Counted from the stretch's first letter, positions 1 to 8,088 are shown. The stretch: DNA of 46,407 bases from Pseudomonas yangonensis (GCF_009932725.1 NZ_BLJU01000039.1:1-46407), one strand, 5' to 3'. Numbers and translations: made by a program. The notes: generated from the sequence alone by a model not told the origin.

Positions 1-142
1 CCTCTCCCGCAAACGACCCCCCGTAGGGCCGCTCCGGCTGGGGCAGTAGGCCCTTGAGCTGATAGAAGCGGATCGTCTCCACGTTCACCCCGGCGGCCTT
101 GGCGAAGGCCCCGATGGTCAGATTCTCTTGAGCGTTCTCCAT
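1..142 (-). CDS. merR: MerR mercury-responsive regulator, N-terminal part only (runs off window)
   Basis: The reverse strand from 142 starts MENAQENLTIGAFAKAAGVN and continues with VETIRFYQLKGLL, the winged-helix DNA-binding head of MerR. MerR represses and, with Hg(II), activates the divergent merTPABDE operon by twisting the mer operator. Only about 47 codons lie in the window; the mercury-binding cysteines would be beyond the left edge. The last residues read PYGGSFAGE, where I expect something like PYGSIRRYGE, so the edge may hold a divergence, a small frameshift or a junction. The start codon faces the operator at 148-178. Confidence 0.85.
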   Translation of the reverse strand, partial: MENAQENLTIGAFAKAAGVNVETIRFYQLKGLLPQPERPYGGSFAGE

Positions 143-147
143 GGTGC

Positions 148-178
148 TTGACTCCGTAGTTGACTACGGAAGTAACGT
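148..178 (+). promoter_or_regulatory. mer operator/promoter for merT, MerR-bound dyad
   Basis: A -35 TTGACT (148-153) and a -10 TAACGT (173-178) are separated by 19 bp, the over-long spacer typical of MerR-controlled promoters. Between them lies the dyad CTCCGTAG/CTACGGAAG where MerR binds. The merR start at 142 lies just outside, so the same site should also control merR on the other strand. Confidence 0.88.
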
Positions 179-213
179 TACAGCATCAAGCGAAGTCCCG
201 GAAGGAGAACCTT

Positions 214-564
214 ATGTCGGAACCCAAGAACGGCCGCGGCGCACTGGCGACCGGCGGCATCGCGGCCGTCCTCGCCTCGGCCTGTTGCCTCGGCCCCCTC
301 GTCCTGGTCGCGCTCGGCTTCTCGGGCGCGTGGATCGGCAACCTGACCGTGCTGGAGCCGTACCGGCCGATCTTCATCGGCGCGGCACTCGTCGCGCTGT
401 TCTTCGCCTGGCGCAGCATCTTCCGACCGGCCCATGCCTGCAAGCCGGGCGACGTCTGCGCCGTGCCCCAAGTGCGGACGGCCTACAAGGTGATTTTCTG
501 GGTCGTGGCCGCCCTGGTTCTGGTTGCCCTCGCTTTCCCCTACATCCTGCCGCTGTTCTATTGA
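214..564 (+). CDS. merT: MerT, inner-membrane mercuric ion transporter
   Basis: The 116-residue protein has the three hydrophobic segments of MerT. The Cys pair C24-C25 lies in the first segment, and C76 and C82 lie in the cytoplasmic loop. It passes Hg(II) from MerP across the inner membrane to MerA. The start at 214 is chosen because AAGGAG at 202-207 precedes it and the length is the usual one; an in-frame start at 160 would lie inside the promoter. First gene of the operon, 13 bp before merP. Confidence 0.95.
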   Translation: MSEPKNGRGALATGGIAAVLASACCLGPLVLVALGFSGAWIGNLTVLEPYRPIFIGAALVALFFAWRSIFRPAHACKPGDVCAVPQVRTAYKVIFWVVAALVLVALAFPYILPLFY

Positions 565-577
565 AAGGAGAATTGCC

Positions 578-856
578 ATGAAGAAACTCGCCACCCTGAT
601 CGCCCTGGCCGCCGCCCTGAGCACGCCCGCCTGGGCCGCCACCAAGACCGTTACCCTGTCGGTGCCCGGCATGACCTGCGCCGCGTGCCCGATCACAGTA
701 AAGAAGGCACTCACCAAGGTGGACGGCGTGCAAAAGGCCGAGGTCAGTTACGAGAAGCGGGAAGCCGTCGTCACCTTCGACGACGCGAAGACCAATGCCG
801 ACGCCTTGACCAAGGCCACCGCAAACGCGGGCTACCCCTCCAGCGTCAAGCAGTGA
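578..856 (+). CDS. merP: MerP, periplasmic mercury-binding protein
   Basis: 92 residues. A signal peptide ends near AWA (residue 20) and is followed by one HMA fold with the motif GMTCAAC (C34, C37), the Hg(II)-binding pair. It collects Hg(II) in the periplasm and hands it to MerT. The start at 578 follows AAAGGAG and gives the normal precursor length; the open frame upstream overlaps merT. Confidence 0.95.
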   Translation: MKKLATLIALAAALSTPAWAATKTVTLSVPGMTCAACPITVKKALTKVDGVQKAEVSYEKREAVVTFDDAKTNADALTKATANAGYPSSVKQ

Positions 857-866
857 GGGCACTGTC

Positions 867-2555
867 ATGGCCGAAGCGATCACCCTTCACATCGAAGGCA
901 TGACCTGCACGTCGTGCGCCGAGCACGTCCAGCAGGCCCTGAAAAACGTGCCCGGCGTGCGCTCGGCCTCGGTGTCCTATGCGCAGCGGCAGGCCGAAAT
1001 CGAGGCGGACGCGGGCGTGAACTTGCCCCCTCTGGTAGCCGCAGTGGCCGCGCTCGGCTACCGCGCACGGCTCGCCGACACGCCGAACAAGCCTACCGGC
1101 CTGTTGGATAAGGCGCTGGGCTGGCTCGGTGGCGACACGAAGCATGAAGGCGGCGAGCCGGCGCTGCACGTGGCCGTGATCGGCAGCGGCGGCGCGGCGA
1201 TGGCGGCGGCCTTGAAGGCCGTCGAGCAAGGCGCGAAAGTCACGCTGATCGAGCGCGGTACTATCGGCGGCACCTGCGTCAACATCGGCTGCGTACCGTC
1301 CAAGATCATGATCCGTGCCGCCCACATTGCGCATCTGCGCCGTGAAAGTCCGTTCGACGATGGCATCGCGGCTACTGTGCCGGCGATTAACCGCAGCAAA
1401 CTACTGGCCCAGCAGCAGGCGCGCGTCGATGAGCTGCGCCACGCCAAGTATGAAGGCATCCTGGATGGCAACCCGGCCATCACCGTTCTGCATGGTGAAG
1501 CGCGTTTCAAGGATGACCAAAGCCTTACCGTCCGTTTGAACGATGGCGGCGAGCGCGTCGTGGTGTTCGATCGCTGCCTGGTCGCCACTGGTGCCAGTCC
1601 GGCCATTCCGCCCATCACTGGTTTGAAAGGCACGCCGTACTGGACATCTACCGAGGCCCTAGTGAGTGACACCATTCCCGAACGCCTAGCCGTGATCGGA
1701 TCGTCGGTGGTGGCGCTGGAACTGGCGCAAGCCTTCGCCCGGCTGGGCAGCCAGGTCACGATCCTGGCGCGCAGCACACTGTTCTTCCGCGAAGACCCGG
1801 CCATCGGTGAGGCCGTCACAGCCGCCTTTCGTGCCGAAGGAATCAAGGTTCTGGAACACACGCAAGCCAGCCAGGTCGCCTATGCGGACGGCGAATTCGT
1901 GCTGACCACAGGGCACGGCGAAGTGCGCGCCGACAAGTTGCTGGTCGCTACCGGCCGCACGCCGAACACGCGCAGCTTGGCGCTGGAAGCGGCGGGTGTC
2001 GCCGTCAATGCGCAGGGAGCCATCGTCATTGACAAGGGCATGCGCACCAGTACGCCACACATTTATGCCGCAGGAGACTGCACTGACCAGCCGCAATTCG
2101 TCTATGTGGCAGCGGCCGCCGGCACCCGTGCGGCCATCAACATGACCGGCGGAGACGCTACGCTCAATCTGACCGCGATGCCGGCGGTGGTGTTCACCGA
2201 TCCGCAGGTCGCCACTGTGGGCTACAGCGAGGCGGAAGCGCACCACGACGGGATCGAGACCGACAGCCGCCTGCTAACACTGGATAACGTGCCGCGTGCG
2301 CTCGCCAACTTCGACACACGCGGCTTTATCAAGCTGGTAATCGAGGAAGGTAGCGGACGACTCATTGGGGTACAGGCAGTGGCCCCGGAAGCGGGCGAGC
2401 TGATCCAGACGGCGGTGCTCGCGATCCGTAACCGCATGACCGTACAGGAACTGGCTGACCAGTTGTTCCCCTACCTGACGATGGTCGAGGGGCTGAAGCT
2501 CGCGGCGCAGACCTTCACCAAGGATGTCAAACAATTGTCCTGCTGCGCAGGATGA
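867..2555 (+). CDS. merA: MerA, mercuric reductase
   Basis: 562 residues, the full length of Tn501/Tn21-type MerA. It reduces Hg(II) to volatile Hg(0) with NADPH and FAD in the cytoplasm. An N-terminal HMA domain has GMTCTSC (C14, C17). The flavoprotein disulfide reductase core has the redox site [13 protein letters not shown] (C137, C142) and a C-terminal dimerisation domain. The protein ends SCCAG (C559, C560), the pair that delivers Hg(II) to the active site. All key cysteines are present. It follows merP by 10 bp and overlaps no other real gene. Confidence 0.97.
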
Positions 2556-2569
2556 AAGGAGATGGAACC

Positions 2570-3208
2570 ATGAAGCTCGCCCCATATATTTTAGAACGTC
2601 TCACTTCGGTCAATCGTACCAATGGTACTGCGGATCTCTTGGTCCCGCTACTGCGGGAACTCGCCAAGGGGCGTCCGGTTTCACGAACGACACTTGCCGG
2701 GATTCTCGACTGGCCCGCTGAGCGAGTGGCCGCCGTACTCGAACAGGCCACCAGTACCGAATATGACAAAGATGGGAACATCATCGGCTACGGCCTCACC
2801 TTGCGCGAGACTTCGTATGTCTTTGAAATTGACGACCGCCGTCTGTATGCCTGGTGCGCGCTGGACACCTTGATATTTCCGGCGCTGATCGGCCGTACAG
2901 CTCGCGTCTCATCGCATTGCGCTGCAACCGGAGCACCCGTTTCACTCACGGTTTCACCCAGCGAGATACAGGCTGTCGAACCTGCCGGCATGGCGGTGTC
3001 CTTGGTATTGCCGCAGGAAGCAGCCGACGTTCGTCAGTCCTTCTGTTGCCATGTACATTTCTTTGCATCTGTCCCGACGGCGGAAGACTGGGCCTCCAAG
3101 CATCAAGGATTGGAAGGATTGGCGATCGTCAGTGTCCACGAGGCTTTCGGCTTGGGCCAGGAGTTTAATCGACATCTGTTGCAGACCATGTCATCTAGGA
3201 CACCGTGA
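2570..3208 (+). CDS. merB: MerB, organomercurial lyase
   Basis: 212 residues. MerB protonolyses the carbon-mercury bond of compounds such as methyl- or phenylmercury, releasing Hg(II) to MerA, so the operon gives broad-spectrum resistance. The catalytic residues fall at the family positions: C96 and D99 in WCALDT, and C159 in SFCCHVHF (with C160 next to it). The start at 2570 (MKLAPYI) follows AAAGGAG; a frame-matching ATG at 2552 overlaps the end of merA. A separate merB just after merA is a common cassette position. Confidence 0.95.
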
Positions 3209-3319
3209 TCGGATATCGACCCAATGTTCTACGGCACCGGCATCGGATTCGCAGCGCGCGGATTGAACTCGGCGAAACGGTATATGCATTGCCGTGAACC
3301 GACCAAAAGGAGGTGTTCG

Positions 3320-3685
3320 ATGAACGCCTACACGGTGTCCCGGCTGGCCCTTGATGCCGGGGTGAGCGTGCATATCGTGCGCGACTACCTGCTGCGCGGA
3401 TTGCTGCGGCCAGTCGCCTGCACCACGGGTGGCTACGGCCTGTTCGATGACGCCGCCTTGCAGCGACTGTGCTTCGTGCGGGCCGCCTTCGAGGCGGGGG
3501 TCGGCCTGGACGTGCTGACCCGGCTGTGCCGGGCGCTCGATGCGCCGGATGCGGGTGAAGCGGCGGTGTGGCTCACCGAGCTGCGCCAACTCGTCGAACG
3601 GCGACAGCGGGCGCTTGCGGGCCTGGAGGTGCAGTTGAGCGCGCTGCGTGCCGAGGTCGCCCGGCAGGAAGGGGCGTTGCCATGA
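3320..3685 (+). CDS. merD: MerD, secondary regulator of the mer operon
   Basis: 121 residues with a MerR-family N-terminal HTH (YTVSRLALDAGVSVHIVRDY) and a C-terminal coiled region. MerD competes with MerR at the operator and helps turn the operon off once Hg(II) is gone. The start at 3320 follows AAAAGGAGG. About 110 bp separate it from merB, a larger gap than elsewhere in the operon, consistent with merB being a cassette inserted between merA and merD. Its stop overlaps merE. Confidence 0.93.
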   Translation: MNAYTVSRLALDAGVSVHIVRDYLLRGLLRPVACTTGGYGLFDDAALQRLCFVRAAFEAGVGLDVLTRLCRALDAPDAGEAAVWLTELRQLVERRQRALAGLEVQLSALRAEVARQEGALP

Positions 3686-3900
3686 ACGGCCCCGAGCGCA
3701 AGCCCATTACCGGCTACCTGTGGGGCGGACTGGCTGTGCTGACCTGCCCCTGCCACCTGCCCATCCTCGCCGTCGTGCTGGCCGGTACGACCGCCGGCGC
3801 GTTCCTCGGCGAGCATTGGGTCATCGCGGCGCTCGGTTTGACCGGCTTGTTCCTGCTGTCCCTGTCGCGGGCGCTGCGGGCGTTCAGGGAAAGATCATGA
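3682..3900 (+). CDS. merE: MerE, small inner-membrane mercury transporter
   Basis: 72 residues with two hydrophobic segments and the Cys pair C22-x-C24 (LTCPCHLP) in the first. MerE proteins take part in uptake of inorganic and methyl mercury across the inner membrane. Its ATG overlaps the end of merD, indicating coupled translation. It is the last recognisable mer gene; no transposase or resolvase of a mer transposon follows in the window. Confidence 0.92.
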   Translation: MNGPERKPITGYLWGGLAVLTCPCHLPILAVVLAGTTAGAFLGEHWVIAALGLTGLFLLSLSRALRAFRERS

Positions 3901-4049
3901 GCACTGCCAGATTGACGGATGATTTCCTTGAGATTGCTCAGAAAGCCACTGCTAGCAAACAATACAGCAATCCCCGCACAAAGGAGTCATCATGGGCAGG
4001 AAGGAACCCGACGAAGCGATTGCAGATAGCCGCACCGGCCTGCGCGTAG
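3897..4049 (+). CDS. Possible small ORF after merE, unknown
   Basis: A 50-residue frame opens with ATG overlapping the merE stop (ATGA arrangement) and begins MSTARLTDDFLEIAQKATAS. It has no family I recognise. Overlap with merE suggests that translation could continue into it, but it may be a degraded junction between the mer module and the next one. A competing 33-residue frame at 3992 overlaps its second half. Confidence 0.25.
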   Translation: MSTARLTDDFLEIAQKATASKQYSNPRTKESSWAGRNPTKRLQIAAPACA

Positions 4050-4093
4050 ACCTGACAATAGGGGATAAGAATGACCGAACCGAAGAGCCTTGA
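3992..4093 (+). CDS. Possible 33-residue leader-like ORF
   Basis: ATG at 3992 has an excellent ribosome site (AAAGGAG, 3980-3986) and encodes a short charged peptide beginning MGRKEPDEAIADSRTG. Its stop at 4091-4093 lies inside the start of the 182-residue gene (ATG 4071), so the two could be translationally coupled. No homologue is recognised. The ribosome site is the main support. Confidence 0.35.
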   Translation: MGRKEPDEAIADSRTGLRVDLTIGDKNDRTEEP

Positions 4094-4619
4094 AAACTGG
4101 CTGTATGAGAAGGCAGGCCCCGCCTATGACGCCTTGAAGGCCGACCCGGCCCGCGCCGCCACGCCTGACCAGGTGCGTTACACCCTGGCCGAGCTGCTGG
4201 CCGAGGCCGAAGCCGCCGGCGGATATCCACTGCCGCCGGAACAACGCGAATGGGTAGATGCGCCGGCCGTTGGTCGCGAGTGGCCGGCCTGTGATGCCTT
4301 GGAAGCTGACCAGGTGCGCGCACGCCTACATGACGACGCGATGGTCGAAACGTTCCGCAAAGACCCGGCCTATGCCGTGGAACTGCTGAACAGCATCCTT
4401 GAGGATGGCGACAAGGGCGAGCTACTGATTGCACTTCGCCAGATGACGAAGGCTGCTGGCCGTGAAATGCTGACACCGTTTGACCCGGCCAAATGGCTGA
4501 CCAGCACCGAGACCGTGGCCGCGTTCCTGGCCGAAGCCGAGGCCACCGGCGACCAGGCCTATGTCGAGCACGCCCGCGCAGTTGCAGCGCGGGCCAAAGT
4601 CATGCACGGCATCGAGTAG
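4071..4619 (+). CDS. Antitoxin-like composite protein, no DNA-binding domain left
   Basis: 182 residues. Three stretches look like N-terminal or middle parts of different type II antitoxin families. Residues 5-45 (LENWLYEK...AYDALKADPARA) resemble the tail of small RHH/RelB-type antitoxins. Residues 88-130 (HDDAMVETFRKDPAYAVELL) resemble one HigA-like family. Residues 134-178 (FDPAKWLTSTETVAAFLAEA) resemble the HI1420-type HigA family. In both HigA-like cases the helix-turn-helix that should follow is absent. No toxin gene is adjacent. The family assignments are from memory. It could be a fused remnant or a functional toxin-binding protein. It sits between mer and the trb block, followed by palindromes. 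Confidence 0.6.
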   Translation: MTEPKSLENWLYEKAGPAYDALKADPARAATPDQVRYTLAELLAEAEAAGGYPLPPEQREWVDAPAVGREWPACDALEADQVRARLHDDAMVETFRKDPAYAVELLNSILEDGDKGELLIALRQMTKAAGREMLTPFDPAKWLTSTETVAAFLAEAEATGDQAYVEHARAVAARAKVMHGIE

Positions 4620-4689
4620 GGAGCTGGCCAGCATCGCCATTCCTGACGGTGCTGCAGCACCATGTGCGCGACTTGGTGCGCGGGGATCT

Positions 4690-4804
4690 CATCGCCGGAA
4701 ATGACGATGCGAGATCCACGCCAAGGGGAAAAGCCAGAGCGGCCGTCATGGTCCGATCTGGCGATGCTCGAGCACGCCGGCGCACATCGCCGGCTATGAC
4801 GATG
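4690..4804. repeat. Cluster A: three 20-bp imperfect palindromes
   Basis: Three related 20-mers lie at 4690-4709 (CATCGCCGGAAATGACGATG), 4747-4766 (CATGGTCCGATCTGGCGATG) and 4785-4804 (CATCGCCGGCTATGACGATG). The first is set inside a larger hairpin, GGATCTC...GAGATCC. The same motif forms cluster B at 9547-9687. The cluster fills the non-coding gap between the 182-residue gene and the trb block. Function unknown; a protein-binding array is the simplest reading. Confidence 0.75.
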
Positions 4805-4820
4805 CAGGCCCGGAAACGAC

Positions 4821-4843
4821 AAGGGCGGCCACTGGCCGCCCTT
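4821..4843. terminator. Hairpin terminator at the end of the trb block
   Basis: Arms AAGGGCGGCC (4821-4830) and GGCCGCCCTT (4834-4843) are a perfect 10-bp stem with a 3-nt loop. It lies 20 bp past the stop of the leftward 76-residue gene and after the rightward 182-residue gene, so it could end transcripts from both sides. T-runs are short. Confidence 0.6.
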
Positions 4844-4863
4844 GCTGTTCCTGGTGCGCGTGC

Positions 4864-5094
4864 CTACGCGGCACGGAGTGACTGCCGCACCGCCTCCAGG
4901 GCCTCGCGGAAGTCAGCAGGCGTCGCCCGGCCCGTCTCGGCCTGGTAGAAGACGACCATGAAGGCATTGGCGACGGCCTCGGCGAGCGGCCCTAGCTGCC
5001 GCGCTGCGTCCTGGTCGAGCCAGTCGAGCGCGGCGAGCTGCACGGCTGCATGATGAACGGCCTGCGTTGCATTGGTAGGATTCAGGGTTGCCAT
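4864..5094 (-). CDS. Small conserved-looking hypothetical protein, end of trb block
   Basis: 76 residues, no signal peptide or membrane segment, mostly helical and alanine-rich (MATLNPTNATQAVHHAAVQL at the start). The start at 5094 is preceded on the reverse strand by GAGAGGTG. It is the last gene of the leftward trbJ-K-L transcript and is followed by a hairpin terminator. I do not recognise the family; its place where trbM would be expected in IncP plasmids does not by itself identify it. Confidence 0.65.
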   Translation of the reverse strand: MATLNPTNATQAVHHAAVQLAALDWLDQDAARQLGPLAEAVANAFMVVFYQAETGRATPADFREALEAVRQSLRAA

Positions 5095-5156
5095 GATTCA
5101 CCTCTCTAACAGGTGGGTTGTGGAAGTGTCGGCCGGCCCCACGCCGGCCGGCGCGC

Positions 5157-5435
5157 TTATCGGCTGCCGGTGCCGTAGAAGCCGGCGGCCTCGGCCAGCG
5201 GCGTGCTTCTCGCGCTGCTGCCGTAGCTGCTGGCGTTGCCGCCCGACCTGGCCGCCGGCTTGGTGGCCTCAATGACGGGCGAGGCGGGTCGATCAACAAA
5301 GGCCGCAACTTCTGCCGCGGGGTCTGCATCAGTCGATTGATCGTCGACCGGCTCAACCTCAACCGCCTGTGCCTGGCGCTGCTCGGTAGCGGCAAGGTCC
5401 AGGCAATCGAAAAATCCTCTCGGCGTCATCGTCAT
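5157..5435 (-). CDS. Small protein repeating pieces of the TrbL C-terminal tail
   Basis: 92 residues. The start overlaps the trbL stop (ATGA) and has a strong AAGGAGGT site inside the end of trbL, so translation is coupled. Residues 35-46 (TDADPAAEVAAF) resemble TrbL 511-522 (AAADPDDEVATF), and residues 77-90 (STPLAEAAGFYGTG) resemble TrbL 381-394 (STPLGQAAGFYNSG). The gene therefore looks like a split-off or duplicated TrbL tail with shuffled order. There is no membrane segment. Function unknown. Confidence 0.65.
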   Translation of the reverse strand: MTMTPRGFFDCLDLAATEQRQAQAVEVEPVDDQSTDADPAAEVAAFVDRPASPVIEATKPAARSGGNASSYGSSARSTPLAEAAGFYGTGSR

Positions 5436-7021
5436 ACCTCCTTGTCGCGGTTGGCGAACGTGGCCACTTCATCATCAGGATCAGCAGCAGCCGAATCGGC
5501 CCCTGCCAGGCTGTTGCCGCCGAAGCTGGGCACATCCTCGGCCGCCTGGTCTGTCTGGCTGCTCGCCCGGATCGCGGCGGCGATCTTTCCGCCAGTGGTG
5601 TCGGCGATGCGTTCGGCAGCGGCGTCGCGGATGCTGGCCGCCTTGGCCTTCGCAACGTCGCCAATGCCATGCGCCAGGTTCGCAGCCGTCGCCGCGAGAA
5701 GGCTGCCCGCACCTTGGCCGGCCTTCGAGCTGCCGGCGTCGCTGCTGGCCTTCGAGCTGGAACCGCTGCCCGAGCTGTCGGCGTGGCTGGTCTGCTGTGC
5801 CACCTTGCTCTGGCCGCTGCTGCCCGAACTGCTGGAGCTTCCCGAGTTATAGAAGCCGGCCGCCTGGCCGAGCGGCGTACTTGTGCCGGCACTGGAACCG
5901 CCGCCACCAAAGCCCGCCGCCTGCGCGAACGATCCAGCATCGGAATCACCGCCAGCACCACCACCAAACATGGGCATTCCGCCCGATTCGCCACCGGCGC
6001 TGGCCCCTGCTTTCTCGAACGCTGCTTTAATCGCCGACATGCCGCCGGCGGCCGAGGCTGCACCGCCCATCACGGCCGCGCCAGCCACGCTTGCCGCTCC
6101 GGCGGCCATGCTCGCCGCGCCCATAGCCGCACCGATGGCGGCACCTGCACCGAAGTTGCCGATGCCACCAGCGCCACCGATACCCGAGCCGGTGATGATG
6201 CCGGCGACAAGCGGGGGCACGCGATTGACCAGCATGAGCAACGCCACGCAGAAAACGAGCATCACGCCCAGCTCTTCAAAGTTCAGGGTGCCGGTGTTCA
6301 TCCTGGCGTAGAAGCTGGAAAGCAGGTCGTTCCCGATGCCGACCAGGAGCACCATCGTCATGATCTGCACGGCCACGCCCAGCACGGTCTTGTAGTAGTT
6401 GATCGCCATGTCTGACGTCCAACGCGAGCCGCCGAAGCCAAGGAAGAAGATACCGGCGTACATCAGCAGCCAGCCTGACACGAGAAGCAGCAACATATTC
6501 ACGGCGACAACGGCCAGCAGGATCAGGATGCCGACGCTCAAGGCCACACCGATGAAGCTATCCACGGGCGACCAGATCGACGAGTTCCTGAATGCCTGCT
6601 TCAAGATCATGAAGCCAATATCCACGATGCCCGAGGGTGTCACCGACGCCACCCCAGACGCCTGCTCACCAAGCCGGGCCAGTGACTGGATGATCGAGTT
6701 GGCGAAGGTCGGGCCATAGCGCAACAGCCAGAGGAAGAAGCCGAAGAACAGGATGAACCTGATGAACTCGGCGAAGAACTCGCCAATGTCGGCCTTGCGC
6801 AGCGCCATGAAGCCGAACGTGAAAACCAGCGAGATCGTGCCCAGCGTCCAGAACAGGAACATCGCGGCATTCATCACCACCGTCTGCCAGGACGTGGCCC
6901 GCGTGGCGAACTCCGTCACCACCTGGTCAAGCATCCCTTGGTTGGTGAGCTGGGCCGACGCGGCGGTGGAGTAAAGCGCGAGGGCGACGCCGATCAGCGC
7001 CGCCTTGTGCAGTGCTTTCAT
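5432..7021 (-). CDS. trbL: TrbL, polytopic mating-channel protein (VirB6-like)
   Basis: 529 residues, close to RK2 TrbL in length and sequence as I recall it. There is a signal-like N-terminus (to about ASAQ, residue 24) and at least five hydrophobic segments between residues 50 and 275. The conserved block LGFGGSRWTSDMAINYYKTV is at about 194-213, followed by a long Gly/Ser/Ala-rich tail ending EVATFANRDKEV. TrbL is an inner-membrane part of the IncP type IV secretion channel. The start at 7021 overlaps the trbK stop; an upstream in-frame start at 7123 lies inside trbK and is rejected. trbB-trbI are not in the window, so the protein cannot form a channel alone. Confidence 0.93.
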   Translation of the reverse strand: MKALHKAALIGVALALYSTAASAQLTNQGMLDQVVTEFATRATSWQTVVMNAAMFLFWTLGTISLVFTFGFMALRKADIGEFFAEFIRFILFFGFFLWLLRYGPTFANSIIQSLARLGEQASGVASVTPSGIVDIGFMILKQAFRNSSIWSPVDSFIGVALSVGILILLAVVAVNMLLLLVSGWLLMYAGIFFLGFGGSRWTSDMAINYYKTVLGVAVQIMTMVLLVGIGNDLLSSFYARMNTGTLNFEELGVMLVFCVALLMLVNRVPPLVAGIITGSGIGGAGGIGNFGAGAAIGAAMGAASMAAGAASVAGAAVMGGAASAAGGMSAIKAAFEKAGASAGGESGGMPMFGGGAGGDSDAGSFAQAAGFGGGGSSAGTSTPLGQAAGFYNSGSSSSSGSSGQSKVAQQTSHADSSGSGSSSKASSDAGSSKAGQGAGSLLAATAANLAHGIGDVAKAKAASIRDAAAERIADTTGGKIAAAIRASSQTDQAAEDVPSFGGNSLAGADSAAADPDDEVATFANRDKEV

Positions 7022-7287
7022 GGCTTCGCCTCCTTCTGGTCTTTCGGGTCGGCCAGTTCGAGCCAGTTCATGGGCTTCTCGGTCGGCGCGATGCCGCCGG
7101 CGGCCGGCGACCGGCGCGAGCACAGCCCGGCGAATTTCTCGCGCGTGGCCCTATCCTCGATCTTCGTGATCGCCTCAATCTGGCAATTGGTGTCATTGAC
7201 CTCGGGCATGGGCGGGATGGCTGGCTTGTTGTCGCAACCAGCCACCAGCACCACCACGAGGCCGGCAAGCAGCATCGTATTCTTCAT
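7018..7287 (-). CDS. trbK: TrbK, entry-exclusion lipoprotein
   Basis: 89 residues with an N-terminal hydrophobic stretch and the lipobox LVAGC (C18), so a lipoprotein. IncP TrbK sits in the membrane of the recipient and blocks entry of related conjugative plasmids. It lies between trbJ and trbL exactly as in IncP plasmids and overlaps trbL by ATGA. It is longer than the RK2 protein as I recall it. Kept in an element without a full transfer system, it could exclude IncP-type plasmids. Confidence 0.85.
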   Translation of the reverse strand: MKNTMLLAGLVVVLVAGCDNKPAIPPMPEVNDTNCQIEAITKIEDRATREKFAGLCSRRSPAAGGIAPTEKPMNWLELADPKDQKEAKP

Positions 7288-7302
7288 GGTGCAGGGCCTC
7301 CG

Positions 7303-8088
7303 TCAGCGGGTCAGTTCGAGCCAGTTTCTTGGGTTGGCCGTGCGCTCGATCCTGGATTCCCTGGAAGTCGCGCCGGCGGCCTGCTGTTGCGCCTCTACGT
7401 CGGCCTGCGCCTGCATCCTGGCGGTCGCGGCGTTCTGCTGTGCGATCAGCAGGCCACGGATTTGCAGGAGCTGGTTTGCCTGGTTGGCGGCGAGCTGGTT
7501 GGCGTAGCCGATGGCCTGCATCTGCCCGGTCGCGCCCTGCGCGGCGGACTGGAGCCGTTCGAGCTGGCGAGCATCGGCGGAAAGGTTGCGCTGCTGTTGC
7601 TCCAGGCCCTTGAAAAGCGCGTCGTTCGCCTTCTTCTGACTCTCGCTCGCCAGGCTGCGGTTTTGCTCCATCGCGGCGCGCTCGGCATCCGAGCACCCGG
7701 CGGCCGAGAAGCACGGCGAACCACGGTAGTAGGCCACATCCTGGAACTTGCCCAGGTACGCATCGACGCTGCCGAGCTGATTCCGGTAGTAGTTCAGCGT
7801 GTCGGTGGCGGCCATCAATCCGTTGATGGTGGACTGCGCCTGATCCCAGATATACGCGGCCGGGGCCATTGTGTTTTGCAGCATGTTTTCGTACTGCTGC
7901 AACTGGGTCTGGTACTGCTCGATCTGCTTGAGCGTCTGCGCCACCGACTCGATGGCCGTCATGACGTTTTGCACCAGGTTGCCGCCGTCGATGACGGGGA
8001 TGCCTGCCTGCGCCGGGGTGATGATGATGCTGCCGGCCAGAGCGGCGGCGAGCGCGGTTTTAGCCGCTAAAAAACGGACGTGCTTCAT
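7303..8088 (-). CDS. trbJ: TrbJ, periplasmic mating-pair protein (VirB5-like)
   Basis: 261 residues, near the RK2 TrbJ length. A signal peptide cleaves near PAQA-G (residue 28), followed by a helical, glutamine-rich body (QIEQYQTQLQQYENMLQNT). TrbJ belongs to the type IV secretion apparatus and is also linked to entry exclusion with TrbK in IncP plasmids. The start at 8088 has GGAG upstream; longer in-frame starts are less likely. Codons 6-10 of the gene contain a KorB-operator sequence (8059-8071). It follows traJ directly after a 265-bp gap, where traI would be in RK2. Confidence 0.92.
   Translation of the reverse strand: MKHVRFLAAKTALAAALAGSIIITPAQAGIPVIDGGNLVQNVMTAIESVAQTLKQIEQYQTQLQQYENMLQNTMAPAAYIWDQAQSTINGLMAATDTLNYYRNQLGSVDAYLGKFQDVAYYRGSPCFSAAGCSDAERAAMEQNRSLASESQKKANDALFKGLEQQQRNLSADARQLERLQSAAQGATGQMQAIGYANQLAANQANQLLQIRGLLIAQQNAATARMQAQADVEAQQQAAGATSRESRIERTANPRNWLELTR
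8059..8071. promoter_or_regulatory. KorB operator-like site inside trbJ
   Basis: TTTAGCCGCTAAA matches the IncP KorB operator consensus TTTAGCSGCTAAA exactly and is extended to a 15-bp palindrome (8058-8072). It encodes part of the TrbJ signal peptide. In IncP plasmids KorB acts at such sites close to or far from promoters. No korB gene is in the window. Confidence 0.8.

Noticed and set aside
1..4093. Complete mer transposon (Tn21/Tn5053-like)
   Set aside because: No transposase, resolvase or terminal 38-bp repeats are seen in the window; only the mer gene module is supported.
4690..4804. CRISPR-like repeats
   Set aside because: Units are imperfect palindromes with irregular spacing and only three copies; no cas genes are present.
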